Shown in pieces: positions 42,824 through 51,867 of a DNA stretch of 64,000 nt. Made by a program: the position numbers and the translations under genes. The notes beneath the pieces are model-generated. The model worked only from the letters and a program-made list of their open reading frames with translations, ran no database searches and was not told where the DNA came from. Source of the stretch: an uncultured Prevotellaceae bacterium (GTDB taxonomy: Bacteria > Bacteroidota > Bacteroidia > Bacteroidales > Muribaculaceae). The stretch lies in NCBI GenBank assembly GCA_900318205.1, contig ONJS01000007.1, positions 1-64,000 on the forward strand. The letters run 5' to 3'. Numbering within the stretch: position 1 is the first letter of the stretch; each line of letters opens with the position of its first letter.

Positions 42824-44629
42824 TCACGCCACGAAGCCTACTCGCCTTGCGTTGGTGTTGTTGTCGTTGATGCACTCGCTGCCGCACAGTTCGTGGAGTA
42901 AATTTAAGCGGTCACCAGACTCTTCCCCGTGGAGGATTCCGTCGATAGCGAACTTGCGTGCCACATTCTCGATTTGGCCACCACTCAGATCATAATCACG
43001 GCCAAGAGCCTTGCACTCGTTTTCGCTCAACTCGGGTAACATTTGGTGCCAGATGCGAACCCGCACACTCTCGTCGGGCCGTTCAAACTGCACCTTGTAA
43101 AGGAAACGGCGCTCAAAGGCTGCATCAAGGTTCTCGGTCAAATTGGTTGTGGCTATCAAAATGCCGTTGAGCGTTTCCATTTCTTGGAGGATGATATTCT
43201 GCATAGAGTTCTCCATTTTGTCAACCGAACGCTGTGCGCCAGTCATTCTAACTCCAAAGATGGCGTCGGCTTCATTGAACAGCAGAATCGGTGTCACCTT
43301 TGCTTTCTCCACCAGCTTACGATAGTGGTCGAACAATCCCTTGATGTTTTTCTCACTTTCGCCGACCCACTTGCTCTTGATTTGAGAGAAGTCCACAGCC
43401 ATAATGTCTCGCCCCGTCTCTCGAGCGAGCTGATAAACGGTCTCGGTCTTGCCAGTACCCGGCCCGCCGTAGAGTAAACACGTCAGTCCAGAACGGTTAT
43501 AGCGTTTTTTCATTCGCTCTACGATTTCCTTGTACTTCTTGGATTCCAAGAAATGCTGCAAGTCATTCACTTGTTTGGACACCCTGTCGCTGTAGAATAG
43601 TTCTTTGGGAGCAATGGTGGCCGATTTTAAAACACCGTCCAACTTCTCTTCGCCCCGAGTCAGCTTGATGTTGGCGAGCAATTTCTTGCGAGCCTTAATG
43701 GTAAGCGAGAAAACACCGGTGTCGGCAATTCCATTGTAACAGAAGTGCTCGACCAAACCTTCTCTCATTAATTCGTGGCGACCGCTACGCATAGCCATTC
43801 TCACATTATATAATTCTTGATTATTGGGGAACAAGTCGCCCAAATCACAGAACGTCACTTCACTGTCATTACTGCTCACAAGCTTGTCGCAGAAGAGCAA
43901 CAGAATCAAAACGCTTTGCTCCAAAAGTCCCAATTTGCCGATTTCACGGCAGATGCGCAAGTCCTTGTTCTCATTGAGCAACTCTTCAACTTCTTCGAAA
44001 ACCATTTCTTGGTTCATATTGAAGTTGTTAATATCCGCAACAAAACCGTGGAAATAAACCAAGAGTGCTTCGTCGTCATTGAACTTGCGTTTAGGCGGTT
44101 GATAGTCAGTATTGGTTGTGAGGGTTCTTATGATGCGATTTGGTATCTTGTATGCCATTTCTCCCCAGTGGTTGTTTGACATACTCAGCAAGCGGTTGCG
44201 CACCAGACTGTCAAGGTGAGTTGCCAATGACATTGCCCGAGCCTTAGACAATTCAAGCTTTCTAGCAAAGTCGGTAAAAGTGATATTGTTGGGGCCTTCG
44301 TCGACACAAACGCAGAACAAGAATGCTTCGATTGGGGTGATTTGTAAGCGGCGAGCAAGATAGTCGAGGGCGCTGCCGTGACAGTCGGCGAAGTCAAACT
44401 CTTCGAGAATGTTCATATAGCGCTGTAGTGTGTCGTTCACAAAGTCAATCGCGTCAAGCAAGGATGTCGGCTCGGTCTCAGAGTTGAAGTCCGAAGGCGG
44501 TACCAGACCGTCTTTCTCCAGTTCTTCAAGGGTGATGTTAATGCACTCGTCGTTAGTCTCATTTTCCACGTTGTTCATTGTACACTCGTTGTTCATACAC
44601 TCTTCTTTAATCTTTTTGCTATCCTTCAT
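42824..44629 (-). CDS. AAA+ ATPase, 601 aa
   Basis: A long helical N-terminal region (about 380 residues) leads into one AAA+ module. Walker A is LYGGPGTGKTET, Walker B is ILLFNEADAIF, sensor 1 is ATTN, and the arginine-finger region is AFERRF. Walker B has Asn where most AAA+ proteins have Asp, but the catalytic Glu is kept. I place the start at 44629 (MKDSKKIKEECMNN), because the upstream open frame crosses a region with strong inverted repeats. Known AAA+ proteins of this layout remodel proteins; a partner is probably among the neighbouring genes. Acidic residues dominate the first 60 positions. Confidence 0.8.
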   Translation of the reverse strand: MKDSKKIKEECMNNECTMNNVENETNDECINITLEELEKDGLVPPSDFNSETEPTSLLDAIDFVNDTLQRYMNILEEFDFADCHGSALDYLARRLQITPIEAFLFCVCVDEGPNNITFTDFARKLELSKARAMSLATHLDSLVRNRLLSMSNNHWGEMAYKIPNRIIRTLTTNTDYQPPKRKFNDDEALLVYFHGFVADINNFNMNQEMVFEEVEELLNENKDLRICREIGKLGLLEQSVLILLLFCDKLVSSNDSEVTFCDLGDLFPNNQELYNVRMAMRSGRHELMREGLVEHFCYNGIADTGVFSLTIKARKKLLANIKLTRGEEKLDGVLKSATIAPKELFYSDRVSKQVNDLQHFLESKKYKEIVERMKKRYNRSGLTCLLYGGPGTGKTETVYQLARETGRDIMAVDFSQIKSKWVGESEKNIKGLFDHYRKLVEKAKVTPILLFNEADAIFGVRMTGAQRSVDKMENSMQNIILQEMETLNGILIATTNLTENLDAAFERRFLYKVQFERPDESVRVRIWHQMLPELSENECKALGRDYDLSGGQIENVARKFAIDGILHGEESGDRLNLLHELCGSECINDNNTNARRVGFVA

Positions 44630-44712
44630 ATGAAAAAGTAATTTTATTTGTGTTTTAACATTATTAATACACACAGGCCTGATGGCCGATTTTCCAAGGG
44701 CACCTTCAGTTG

Positions 44713-44754
44713 TGAAGGCGTGCAGTACTTGCTGCGACAACCACAATGGTTGTC
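44713..44754. promoter_or_regulatory. Inverted repeats upstream of the AAA+ gene
   Basis: GACAACCA at 44736-44743 and TGGTTGTC at 44747-44754 form a perfect 8-bp dyad with a 3-base spacer. Just before it, CCTTCA and TGAAGG (about 44703-44718) form another. The 489-base gap from 44630 to 45118 has no convincing gene. These dyads are candidates for an operator or leader structure of the AAA+ gene. Confidence 0.4.
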
Positions 44755-45118
44755 ACACAATCATAAATCAGAATGTCAAATAGTTTGTTCATAAACATTT
44801 TTAATTATTAATTACCAGTTAATAACTCGTATCGTTTTCCCACCGTGGCGTTTATGATTGCTCGGTTGGAGCGGCTCTCAGTCCGTCTCTTGATACATTA
44901 AAATTTCAACGATCTCTCACCATTTTCTTAAAAAGTGGTGCGAAATTATAAATTTCATTTGAAACTACCAAATAATTTAACGTAAAATATGTTAAATGTC
45001 AGATAATTTACGTCTAACCTTCTGTTGTTTAATCGGTTGCAATTTAACATTTCAATTAACATTTAAGCGGTGCCCATCAAAGTAATCTGAGCATGTAAAT
45101 TAAGCCAACGCTAAACGC

Positions 45119-45298
45119 TTATGTCGGTGTGATGGACAAGATGATCACATCCTTGTCTCGGCTAATAGTGCCACGTTTCTTCAGCTCGGCTATGGCTTCA
45201 CTCTCACTTGCCGAATATAACATTACCGTCGCAGACGCATTAGTTGCAGACGCTGCACTCACCACTCGATAAACCACTCGATAACTACGTTTTACCAT
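45119..45298 (-). CDS. Small basic hypothetical protein, 59 aa
   Basis: It starts MVKRSYRVVYRVVSAASATN, followed by a Ser/Ala-rich middle and a C-terminal strand (KDVIILSITPT). Its own -7 box (TAACTTTG on the minus strand, 45346-45353) lies about 50 bases upstream. No family is recognised. The alternating SEAIAELKKRG helix suggests a small fold with two strands and a helix, possibly an RNA- or protein-binding module. Confidence 0.5.
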   Translation of the reverse strand: MVKRSYRVVYRVVSAASATNASATVMLYSASESEAIAELKKRGTISRDKDVIILSITPT

Positions 45299-45345
45299 AA
45301 TACATTCCTTATTAAAGTTCAACAATCATTTTTCTTTTACGAGCA

Positions 45346-45353
45346 CAAAGTTA
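45346..45353 (-). promoter_or_regulatory. -7 box of the 59-aa gene
   Basis: On the minus strand the bases read TAACTTTG, a perfect TAnnTTTG. No convincing -33 TTTG is seen at the usual spacing. Confidence 0.45.
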
Positions 45354-45516
45354 TGATACTTATTTGGATTGGCAATCATCCAAATCGTCCAAATGAAAAT
45401 GGCAAACCAAACCCACAAGATTGTTGCAATTATACACCAATCCCACACGAAAATAGACTTCGATTATTTGCCTATAGATGGATGTGGTTAATTAGAGGAG
45501 ATCCATCATGAAAGAA

Positions 45517-46389
45517 TCATTTGCTATATTTGAAGCCATTCTTAAATCTCAGTATACAGCCAAATGGTGTTTCTTCGATGAACTTGCATCTAATGCCATA
45601 TGGTTTTCTGACGTTCCAACCTCTGATGAACTCTTTCAAGCTACTTTTATACCCTTCGTTTAATTCGAGTTCATAAGCCCAGATGCGTTGATTTTCATCA
45701 TAGTCGTACGTATAGATACAATATTCGCCAAACTCCGATTGTAATCTGTCCATGATGAAATCTTCAATATCTTGTTGTAACTCATTCCAATCGAATACTC
45801 TATAGCCGTAATCCGCATCTAAAAACCATTCAAACTCTTCATTTCCATCAGAATCATACGAAACAACAGTTTTATAACCCATTCGTTTCAGTTTCTTAAA
45901 AACCAGATCGGATTCGCCTACAACAAAATAAGGTTTGTCGCCCTCGCAAACCATGCCTGCGGTTTCCTCATCATATTTGCCATCAGAATACCAACCGATA
46001 AGACCTGTCAAAGTGTCATAATCATCCTTAAGTTGTTGAATCCGTTCCTTGTCTTTGAGAAGGTAAATGCCTTTGGCCGTTACTGTCTTGATGATTCTCT
46101 TGACATATGGTATATAGTGACCAACTTCGTCTTTAACCCAAGCTTTTACGTCATAGTGCAAATAGACCTTTTTCTTTGCGCGCTTCACTTGCTTTTCAGT
46201 GGATTTAAAATAGAAAATGTACTTTCCTATCTCGCCATCGTAATCAAAATACAAATTAGGCTCACCGCACATTCTCCAAATCGCAAAGACAAACCAAAAA
46301 TCGGGTTCTTGCCCATAACCATGCATGATGGCACATAGCCCATCCTTATTCAGTTTGTTAACAACTCTTTGTTCTTCGTAGATATACAT
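45517..46389 (-). CDS. Hypothetical protein, 290 aa
   Basis: The protein is soluble, Tyr- and Asp-rich, and mostly beta-like in the first half (EIGKYIFYFKSTEKQ, KKVYLHYDVKAWV). The second half contains a helical FDWNELQQDIEDFIMDRLQ. No motif or family is recognised. It lies between a small gene and the HTH-like gene, all on the minus strand. AT-rich codons suggest recent transfer. Confidence 0.65.
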   Translation of the reverse strand: MYIYEEQRVVNKLNKDGLCAIMHGYGQEPDFWFVFAIWRMCGEPNLYFDYDGEIGKYIFYFKSTEKQVKRAKKKVYLHYDVKAWVKDEVGHYIPYVKRIIKTVTAKGIYLLKDKERIQQLKDDYDTLTGLIGWYSDGKYDEETAGMVCEGDKPYFVVGESDLVFKKLKRMGYKTVVSYDSDGNEEFEWFLDADYGYRVFDWNELQQDIEDFIMDRLQSEFGEYCIYTYDYDENQRIWAYELELNEGYKSSLKEFIRGWNVRKPYGIRCKFIEETPFGCILRFKNGFKYSK

Positions 46390-46543
46390 AGCTACTTAAA
46401 TTAATTGTCTTTAATAAGAATGATGTGTAAATCAGATTAATAAGATCTCGTTTACGATTATTCAATTCATCAATCGCAATGCAAAACTATTATAATCTTC
46501 AATATCAGCAATCATCTGTTTTTATCCATTGCCCTATTTGATA

Positions 46544-47116
46544 TCATTCCCCTTGTTGACTGGCCTCGGGCAATAGCCTATAGCTGATGGTCCTGTCTCC
46601 TGTGGAAAAGGATCCTAGTGATTTCCCATCACGTATCACCTCGCTCACCAAAAGCGGGTACCGCTCAATGATATGTGTGAGAATAAGCTGGTCGCCCTGC
46701 AGCAACTTACTGTTCTCACTCTTCAAGACCAGGAAGTGACAGTCGCTCTGATACTCCATGTCCACAATACGCTTAGGAAAATACATGATGCGGATGCGAC
46801 GGCCTGGCTCTAACTGTCGCACGATTACCTCTTTTCGTTTACCCGTAAACGAAGATGAAGCATATGCATAATCCATACGACGTAATTGCTCCCAAGTTTC
46901 GCAGCCGACGTAACGAGCAATGATGTTGAGCGTGGTGATGCGAGGATTATGCTCGTCGCGGATAAAGCCCAACAACCGCTTGATTGTGTTGATGCCGATG
47001 TGCTCTCCAGTGAGCGACTCAATGTCAAGCGCTAAATATTCGCAATCCGCAGAACTTCTGATCTTACGCCCACATTGTGTTTCCATATATTTAATGGTGA
47101 ATCTATCGAGTACCAT
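46544..47116 (-). CDS. Putative HTH-type regulator, 190 aa
   Basis: Residues 30-80 (LTGEHIGINTIKRLLGFIRD, then NPRITTLNIIARYVGCETW) resemble a helix-turn-helix seen in several Bacteroidetes proteins, where a short helix ending in a kinked turn precedes a recognition-like helix. The C-terminal 100 residues are beta-rich (GRRIRIMYFPKRIVDMEY). It has its own promoter (TATCTTTG on the minus strand, 47161-47168) and lies next to the integrase gene. It is a candidate regulator of the element or of the block downstream. Confidence 0.55.
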   Translation of the reverse strand: MVLDRFTIKYMETQCGRKIRSSADCEYLALDIESLTGEHIGINTIKRLLGFIRDEHNPRITTLNIIARYVGCETWEQLRRMDYAYASSSFTGKRKEVIVRQLEPGRRIRIMYFPKRIVDMEYQSDCHFLVLKSENSKLLQGDQLILTHIIERYPLLVSEVIRDGKSLGSFSTGDRTISYRLLPEASQQGE

Positions 47117-47160
47117 ATCTTGCTAAAACCTTTTGTTTGATACATTTGAAATTGCGTCAA

Positions 47161-47168
47161 CAAAGATA
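47161..47168 (-). promoter_or_regulatory. -7 box of the HTH-like gene
   Basis: On the minus strand the sequence is TATCTTTG, 44 bases before the start codon at 47116. This gap (47117-47398) otherwise holds only a possible coding relic on the plus strand. Confidence 0.5.
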
Positions 47169-47398
47169 CAATGTTTTAGCAAATTAAAAAAAACAACCCA
47201 TGTTTATTTTCAAGAACCATTCCGGAGCAAGCCCGTTCTCCTCGTCGAGGAGGGCGCCTTGCATTACTTTTTCCGCTCCATACCCGATAACTTTGCCGTT
47301 GGTCGCAATTTTTCTAGAGTATATCCATTCATCTCGTCTGCAATGTGCCTTATCGCTTCTCGTTTCCGGGATACTATGCGAATAATGAGAGTATTGCG

Positions 47399-50300
47399 TT
47401 ATTTCTTGCAGGCGAAGTATATATCAGCGATTGTATTGTATTGTTCAAGATTGATTTTTCTTGCTTTCGAACCTTCATCTCCAAGCCCTACAGACATCAT
47501 ATAGCCTGCACTGCCTCCGAAGACATTGCAAACAGGTGTCCATAGTTCTCCTGATCCAGTCCATTGTGAAACGTACTCAGGAGAGATTCCTTCACGATTT
47601 GATTCATCAATTACATTTGATCTTGAGGCTTCTTCATTTGAATTTGTAATAAGTCGTATCAGGAACTTTAAGCTCGCCTTTGTACGACCATTCCATTTTA
47701 ATTTGAATGACAGAGGGGTATTTGAAGCCGTGCCAAGAAAATGTTTCAAGCATGTAGCCACATTAACATTATCCGTTGACTCAAGTACTGTTATAAATTG
47801 TTTATACTTGTTTAGTTTATCTTTCTCTGTCAGCAATCTAATAAACTTATCAATATCAAGATTTTGAATGCTGACAGGAAGGAAGTTCACTTTTGAACTA
47901 GTTTCCTTGCGATTCTCTCCTTTATTATTTCTATCACCAGCATCATTCTGATCTTTGATTACAACATTCTTTTCTCTCGTGTTTGTTGCGTCTGACTGTT
48001 CATCGTCACAAGTCTTGAGATCTTCATAAGCACCTTTAAACTCGCTATACTGTTCCATACGATTTAAAACTCTATCGTATATCCTTTTTTCTGAAGAATA
48101 AGCTCCTTGCTTAATCATTTCAAGAGCTTCAACCATCTTGAACCAAATAGATGCCAATTGCCCTTTCTGATAAACTAGATAATCTCCTCCAACAGTCTTG
48201 GGCGTATTTGAACGAAAAGGAGACTCGAACAAAAAAGAATCCTGGATTAAATCAAGATCTTCATTTGAGCAATCCAAAATGCCATTTGGATAAGCTGAAC
48301 GTAACTCATCAATAATCTTAATAAATTTATTGTTATAAAAGTCTAATTCGTAAGCATATATTATTAGTATCTTGGCTTCACGCTCACAAGAATCGATTGT
48401 ATTAGAGAAACTATCAACATCTCCTGAGACAATTGAATTATATATCTTTATCTTAATGTCACGTGGGCATTCTGTATTTTCGATTAGAGCCTCCAGCTTC
48501 TTTTTGGGTATTGTCTGCAATTCTTGATGTACTATGGTCCATTCTGGGGAATAATTAAGTTTTCGTTTAATTAGTTTGTTGATAAGTGCTTTATCAACAA
48601 TCGGACGATTGTTCATCCTATGAAGGATGATTTTCTGAAACAGCCGAGAAAAGATATCGATTTTCCATATTAGGCCCGAATTCTTTACAAATCTTAAAGC
48701 CGGCTCACTTTCTAATTCTTCGAATATGTCTCTTAAAAAAGTTCGTCCTTCTTCATCTATTATGTTTGAATCCCTGAATACCTTCTTTGCCGACTCTGTA
48801 AGCATACTCAAAAAAGCATACGGAGTATTATCGGGGTCAGAATTATACCCTTTATCCATTGTCTCATGATCATCAGTTTCCCACAACGACTCATCATTAT
48901 CTACATCTTCAAGTGAAATTGATTCGATTTCATTGTCAATGTATTCTTGTTGTGCATCAGCTTTATCTGCCTCGGCCAAGCCTATATCAACTATCTCTTT
49001 CAAACCGTTGAGGTAGTTCCTAAAATCATTGAACTGATTTGAATCCGTTCCCGATATTATCTTTGTTATATTTGTGGATTGATTATCATCAATTGGTGTC
49101 TCTTTAGAGACAGAGGGAGAAGCAATATGATTAGATTGATGTTCATGCGATTCATCGTCGTCGACGTCACTGTATAGGTCGGATTCGATTCGGTTGATTT
49201 CATCTTCTACAGTGAGCTGAGCGTAGACTCGTTTTATCATCTCATCATTGGCATGACCTGTCATCCTGCACAACCTTTCTGGACTGACGCCCTTCCTGAT
49301 CATGTTAGTTATAAACGTGCATCTAGCATCGTGGCTGGATAAAGTCTTATATAACGGTTTCCTTACTTCTTTTTGAGTTGAGTCAATTTTGACGATCTCC
49401 CTGTCTAATCCTGCTTTCTTAGCTATTCTTCTAATTGCTTCATTATATGTATTATTGCCTTTACCTTTCGTCTTTTCTTCAAATTCCTTCGGGTCAACAA
49501 TCGTATGGTTCTTGATTTTGTCCATCAACATTGTAACCTTGGAAGTTATGGGAATAATCGCATTGATGTTCTCCTTCGTTGTAGAAACAACGATATACTT
49601 ATATTTCTTTCCTTGCTTGACCTTGTAGTTCCCGGTGAGCAGCTTGGCCAAGTCTGAAACACGCTGACCACACTCAAGATGAAGCAAGAATACATCACGG
49701 TACTCCTCTTCAACTGGGGTTAGACCAGAACAACTCTCTATTGCTGCAACTTCATTATCTAGCAGAGGGATATGCCCCATTTGGTCTTCTCTACGAGGAT
49801 CATCAACTTTAATCCAAACGACAGGGCTGGGTGCTTTTTCTTGGGGGACAAGCACTTTATTGATCAGCAAGGCGATGATGGCGCCACAACGGTTCAATTG
49901 GCCGACACCAAAGTTTCTCCTGCTGCCATCTTCTTTACTCTTGTTCATCTTGTTAATCAGGTACTCCTTATACATATTTAAACCTCTCTGACTAAATATC
50001 TGCATGGTTTTATCCTTCTCCCGCAAGGTGTCTACAAAACGGCCAAACTCACTCAGGAGCGATTCGCTTTGACGTTTTGTGCTATCCTTGATAGATGGCT
50101 TAACGTAGCTATGGTAATATTCCAAAGCATCAGCTGCAACATAAACGAGGTTGATTTTCTTTATAGCCATATCCCTATTGATGAATCTTTTGAGTGTTTC
50201 TGCTATGTCATCGATATTATTGTTGCAAATATACTCAATAAATTCCGAAAAATAGCCTCTCAATTTATTTAAATAATTGTTGGCAATTTTGTTGTTACGA

Positions 50301-50512
50301 TTATCCTGCTTACTCTGGATATTTGATATCACTGCAAGCTGCCTCTCTTGATCCCATTGGCTGGCATAAACCTTCATCTTGGTATATATTCGATACCGCT
50401 TACCGTCTATGCTAGCAACGAGGTATATTTGGCAGGGATGCGTGGAATGAGAATTTCGTAAATAGAATTTCAACTTGCTCTCTCTGTAAAATATTTGTCC
50501 TTTTTTGCTCAT
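47399..50512 (-). CDS. Oversized tyrosine site-specific recombinase (integrase), 1037 aa
   Basis: The first 440 residues are a Bacteroidetes-type tyrosine recombinase: an arm-binding and core-binding region, ECGQRVSDLAKLL with the first catalytic Arg near residue 285, SSHDARCTFITNM with His and Arg near 392, and GHANDEMIKRVYAQL with His and the nucleophilic Tyr near 425. A further 590 or so residues follow, beginning with an acidic linker (SDVDDDESHEHQ). These contain helical segments and a C-terminal domain (LKWNGRTKASLKFLIRLITN). Typical integrases of this group are about 400 residues long. The ATG at 50512 is used instead of an upstream GTG. It is the last accessory gene before core chromosome. 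Confidence 0.85.
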   Translation of the reverse strand: MSKKGQIFYRESKLKFYLRNSHSTHPCQIYLVASIDGKRYRIYTKMKVYASQWDQERQLAVISNIQSKQDNRNNKIANNYLNKLRGYFSEFIEYICNNNIDDIAETLKRFINRDMAIKKINLVYVAADALEYYHSYVKPSIKDSTKRQSESLLSEFGRFVDTLREKDKTMQIFSQRGLNMYKEYLINKMNKSKEDGSRRNFGVGQLNRCGAIIALLINKVLVPQEKAPSPVVWIKVDDPRREDQMGHIPLLDNEVAAIESCSGLTPVEEEYRDVFLLHLECGQRVSDLAKLLTGNYKVKQGKKYKYIVVSTTKENINAIIPITSKVTMLMDKIKNHTIVDPKEFEEKTKGKGNNTYNEAIRRIAKKAGLDREIVKIDSTQKEVRKPLYKTLSSHDARCTFITNMIRKGVSPERLCRMTGHANDEMIKRVYAQLTVEDEINRIESDLYSDVDDDESHEHQSNHIASPSVSKETPIDDNQSTNITKIISGTDSNQFNDFRNYLNGLKEIVDIGLAEADKADAQQEYIDNEIESISLEDVDNDESLWETDDHETMDKGYNSDPDNTPYAFLSMLTESAKKVFRDSNIIDEEGRTFLRDIFEELESEPALRFVKNSGLIWKIDIFSRLFQKIILHRMNNRPIVDKALINKLIKRKLNYSPEWTIVHQELQTIPKKKLEALIENTECPRDIKIKIYNSIVSGDVDSFSNTIDSCEREAKILIIYAYELDFYNNKFIKIIDELRSAYPNGILDCSNEDLDLIQDSFLFESPFRSNTPKTVGGDYLVYQKGQLASIWFKMVEALEMIKQGAYSSEKRIYDRVLNRMEQYSEFKGAYEDLKTCDDEQSDATNTREKNVVIKDQNDAGDRNNKGENRKETSSKVNFLPVSIQNLDIDKFIRLLTEKDKLNKYKQFITVLESTDNVNVATCLKHFLGTASNTPLSFKLKWNGRTKASLKFLIRLITNSNEEASRSNVIDESNREGISPEYVSQWTGSGELWTPVCNVFGGSAGYMMSVGLGDEGSKARKINLEQYNTIADIYFACKK

Positions 50513-50683
50513 AATTTTGACACAGAATTTGATCACACACTACTATTTATGGTAACATTTTGAACCCTTTTTGTACCCAAATTTTGTGTCATTTTAGCCA
50601 TTTTAATGGCAAATCTATGGAAGCAAGCCCGAAAAACGATTGTAATAACAATCTAAATATCAGTTGTTTATACCGATAAAAAG

Positions 50684-50700
50684 TTGGCACGGTAATTGCA
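50684..50700 (+). promoter_or_regulatory. Sigma-54 (-24/-12) promoter-like site
   Basis: TTGGCACGGTAATTGCA fits the -24/-12 consensus (TGGCAC, five bases, TTGC) without a mismatch in the core. It points rightward into a terminator-like hairpin at 50755-50790 and then the acetyltransferase gene. The rest of the 344-base gap (50513-50856) shows no gene. Confidence 0.5.
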
Positions 50701-50754
50701 GATATAGGTTCGAACTCATAATTTTTGGAGGTTTTTTAGGGTTAAACATGATTG

Positions 50755-50790
50755 TCAGCATCCCTCGTGAGAGTCGTGCTGATTTTTTTT
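50755..50790 (+). terminator. Rho-independent terminator-like hairpin
   Basis: TCAGCA at 50755-50760 pairs with TGCTGA at 50777-50782, with a small CTC/GAG pair in the loop, followed by eight T. It lies between the sigma-54-like site and the acetyltransferase promoter, so it would end a transcript of about 80 bases. Confidence 0.6.
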
Positions 50791-50825
50791 CGTCTTGTAT
50801 GGCTCGGCCTTTCCTGTTTTCTGAG

Positions 50826-50833
50826 TACATTTG
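50826..50833 (+). promoter_or_regulatory. -7 box of the acetyltransferase gene
   Basis: TACATTTG matches TAnnTTTG and lies 24 bases before the start codon. No clear -33 TTTG is present. Confidence 0.5.
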
Positions 50834-50856
50834 CAGAAAAAGTAAGAGACACGATT

Positions 50857-51411
50857 ATGACTGAGAAAGAGAAAATGCTGGCGGGCGAGTTGTATAGTGC
50901 TGTCGATGGCCAGTTGATCAAGGAACTGAACGAGACGAAGGATGTCATTCATGAATATAACCTCCTGATGCCCACCGATATGGAGAAACGTAAGCGTATG
51001 CTGATGGACCTGCTGGGGTATGTGGGAGACGACAAGGTGTTTATCAACCAGCCGTTCTATTGTGACTATGGCAAGCACATCAGCGTGGGCAAGCGGTTCT
51101 TTGCCAATTTCAATTTCACGGTGCTTGACGAGGCGTTGGTGACCATCGGTGACGATTGCTTTGTTGGGCCCAACGTGAGCATCTACACGGCTTGTCACAG
51201 TACGGACCCTGTGGAGCGCAACACGCGCCGTGAGTGGGCGCGGCCGGTGACCATCGGCGACAATGTGTGGATTGGTGGCTCGGTGACGATTCTGCCTGGC
51301 GTAACCATCGGTGATAACGTGACCATCGGTGCCGGGTCGGTCGTGACGCATGACATCCCGTCCAACACTATTGCTGTGGGCAATCCCTGCCGTGTTATTA
51401 AGAACCTATAG
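50857..51411 (+). CDS. maa: Maltose/galactoside O-acetyltransferase (hexapeptide repeat), 184 aa
   Basis: Typical of the Maa/LacA family: MTEKEKMLAGELYSAVDGQL at the start, the NFNFTVLDEALVTIGDDCFV block, the catalytic His in YTACHSTDP, and left-handed beta-helix hexapeptides (VTIGDNVWIGGSVTILPGVT). It transfers an acetyl group from acetyl-CoA to a sugar hydroxyl. It is cytoplasmic. The length matches the family. It is the first clear core gene after the island, so the integrase attachment site should lie just upstream. Confidence 0.9.
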   Translation: MTEKEKMLAGELYSAVDGQLIKELNETKDVIHEYNLLMPTDMEKRKRMLMDLLGYVGDDKVFINQPFYCDYGKHISVGKRFFANFNFTVLDEALVTIGDDCFVGPNVSIYTACHSTDPVERNTRREWARPVTIGDNVWIGGSVTILPGVTIGDNVTIGAGSVVTHDIPSNTIAVGNPCRVIKNL

Positions 51412-51423
51412 GATGCAACAAAT

Positions 51424-51453
51424 GCCGTTACGGTCCCGGGGGACCATAACGGC
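51424..51453. terminator. GC-rich hairpin between convergent genes
   Basis: GCCGTTA and TAACGGC flank an inner GGTCCC/GGGACC stem, forming a long imperfect hairpin. It lies just past the acetyltransferase stop and before the end of rpmH on the other strand. There is no T-run. Confidence 0.5.
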
Positions 51454-51510
51454 TTGATGCGTTGTAGAGTAGCGGGCTCAGGGCCCGCAACGTCACTTTA
51501 CAAGATGGGA

Positions 51511-51663
51511 TTACTTGTAAACGGTGTCGCTGACGGTGAGGCTGTAGCGACCCTTAGCGCGACGACGGGCAAGAACCTTGCGACCGTCGGCGGTGCGCAT
51601 GCGATGACGGAAGCCATGCTTGTTGGCTTTCTTACGGTTCGAGGGTTGGAATGTTCTTTTCAT
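51511..51663 (-). CDS. rpmH: 50S ribosomal protein L34
   Basis: A 50-residue frame reads [20 protein letters not shown] and continues with [20 protein letters not shown], the universal L34 sequence. It is a small, very basic protein of the large ribosomal subunit. The full length is normal for the family. It is divergent from efp, about 200 bases away. Confidence 0.97.
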   Translation of the reverse strand: MKRTFQPSNRKKANKHGFRHRMRTADGRKVLARRRAKGRYSLTVSDTVYK

Positions 51664-51772
51664 TTCTTATCTCTGTTTTTTAGTTGTTCCGAAAAATTTT
51701 CGCAAAATGCGGTGCAAAATTAGTCCTTTTTTTCAAATTACACAAATCAAAACGCATTTTTGCAGAAAAGTT

Positions 51773-51803
51773 TTTGTTTTTTTTCTCAAAATCACTACTT
51801 TTG
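51773..51803 (+). promoter_or_regulatory. efp promoter
   Basis: TTTG at 51773-51776 and TACTTTTG at 51796-51803 are spaced by 19 bases, matching the -33/-7 consensus. The start codon is 65 bases downstream. Confidence 0.7.
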
Positions 51804-51867
51804 CACCCACAATTGACTGAGAACAAACTAATTTTACATAAAACAATAGCATAACAACAGTACAATT

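Noticed and set aside
50707-50717. GGTTCGAACTC, similar to a tRNA T-arm, next to the integrase
   Set aside because: The flanking stem does not pair well and no acceptor end or anticodon arm follows; not a tRNA gene, at most an attachment-site relic.
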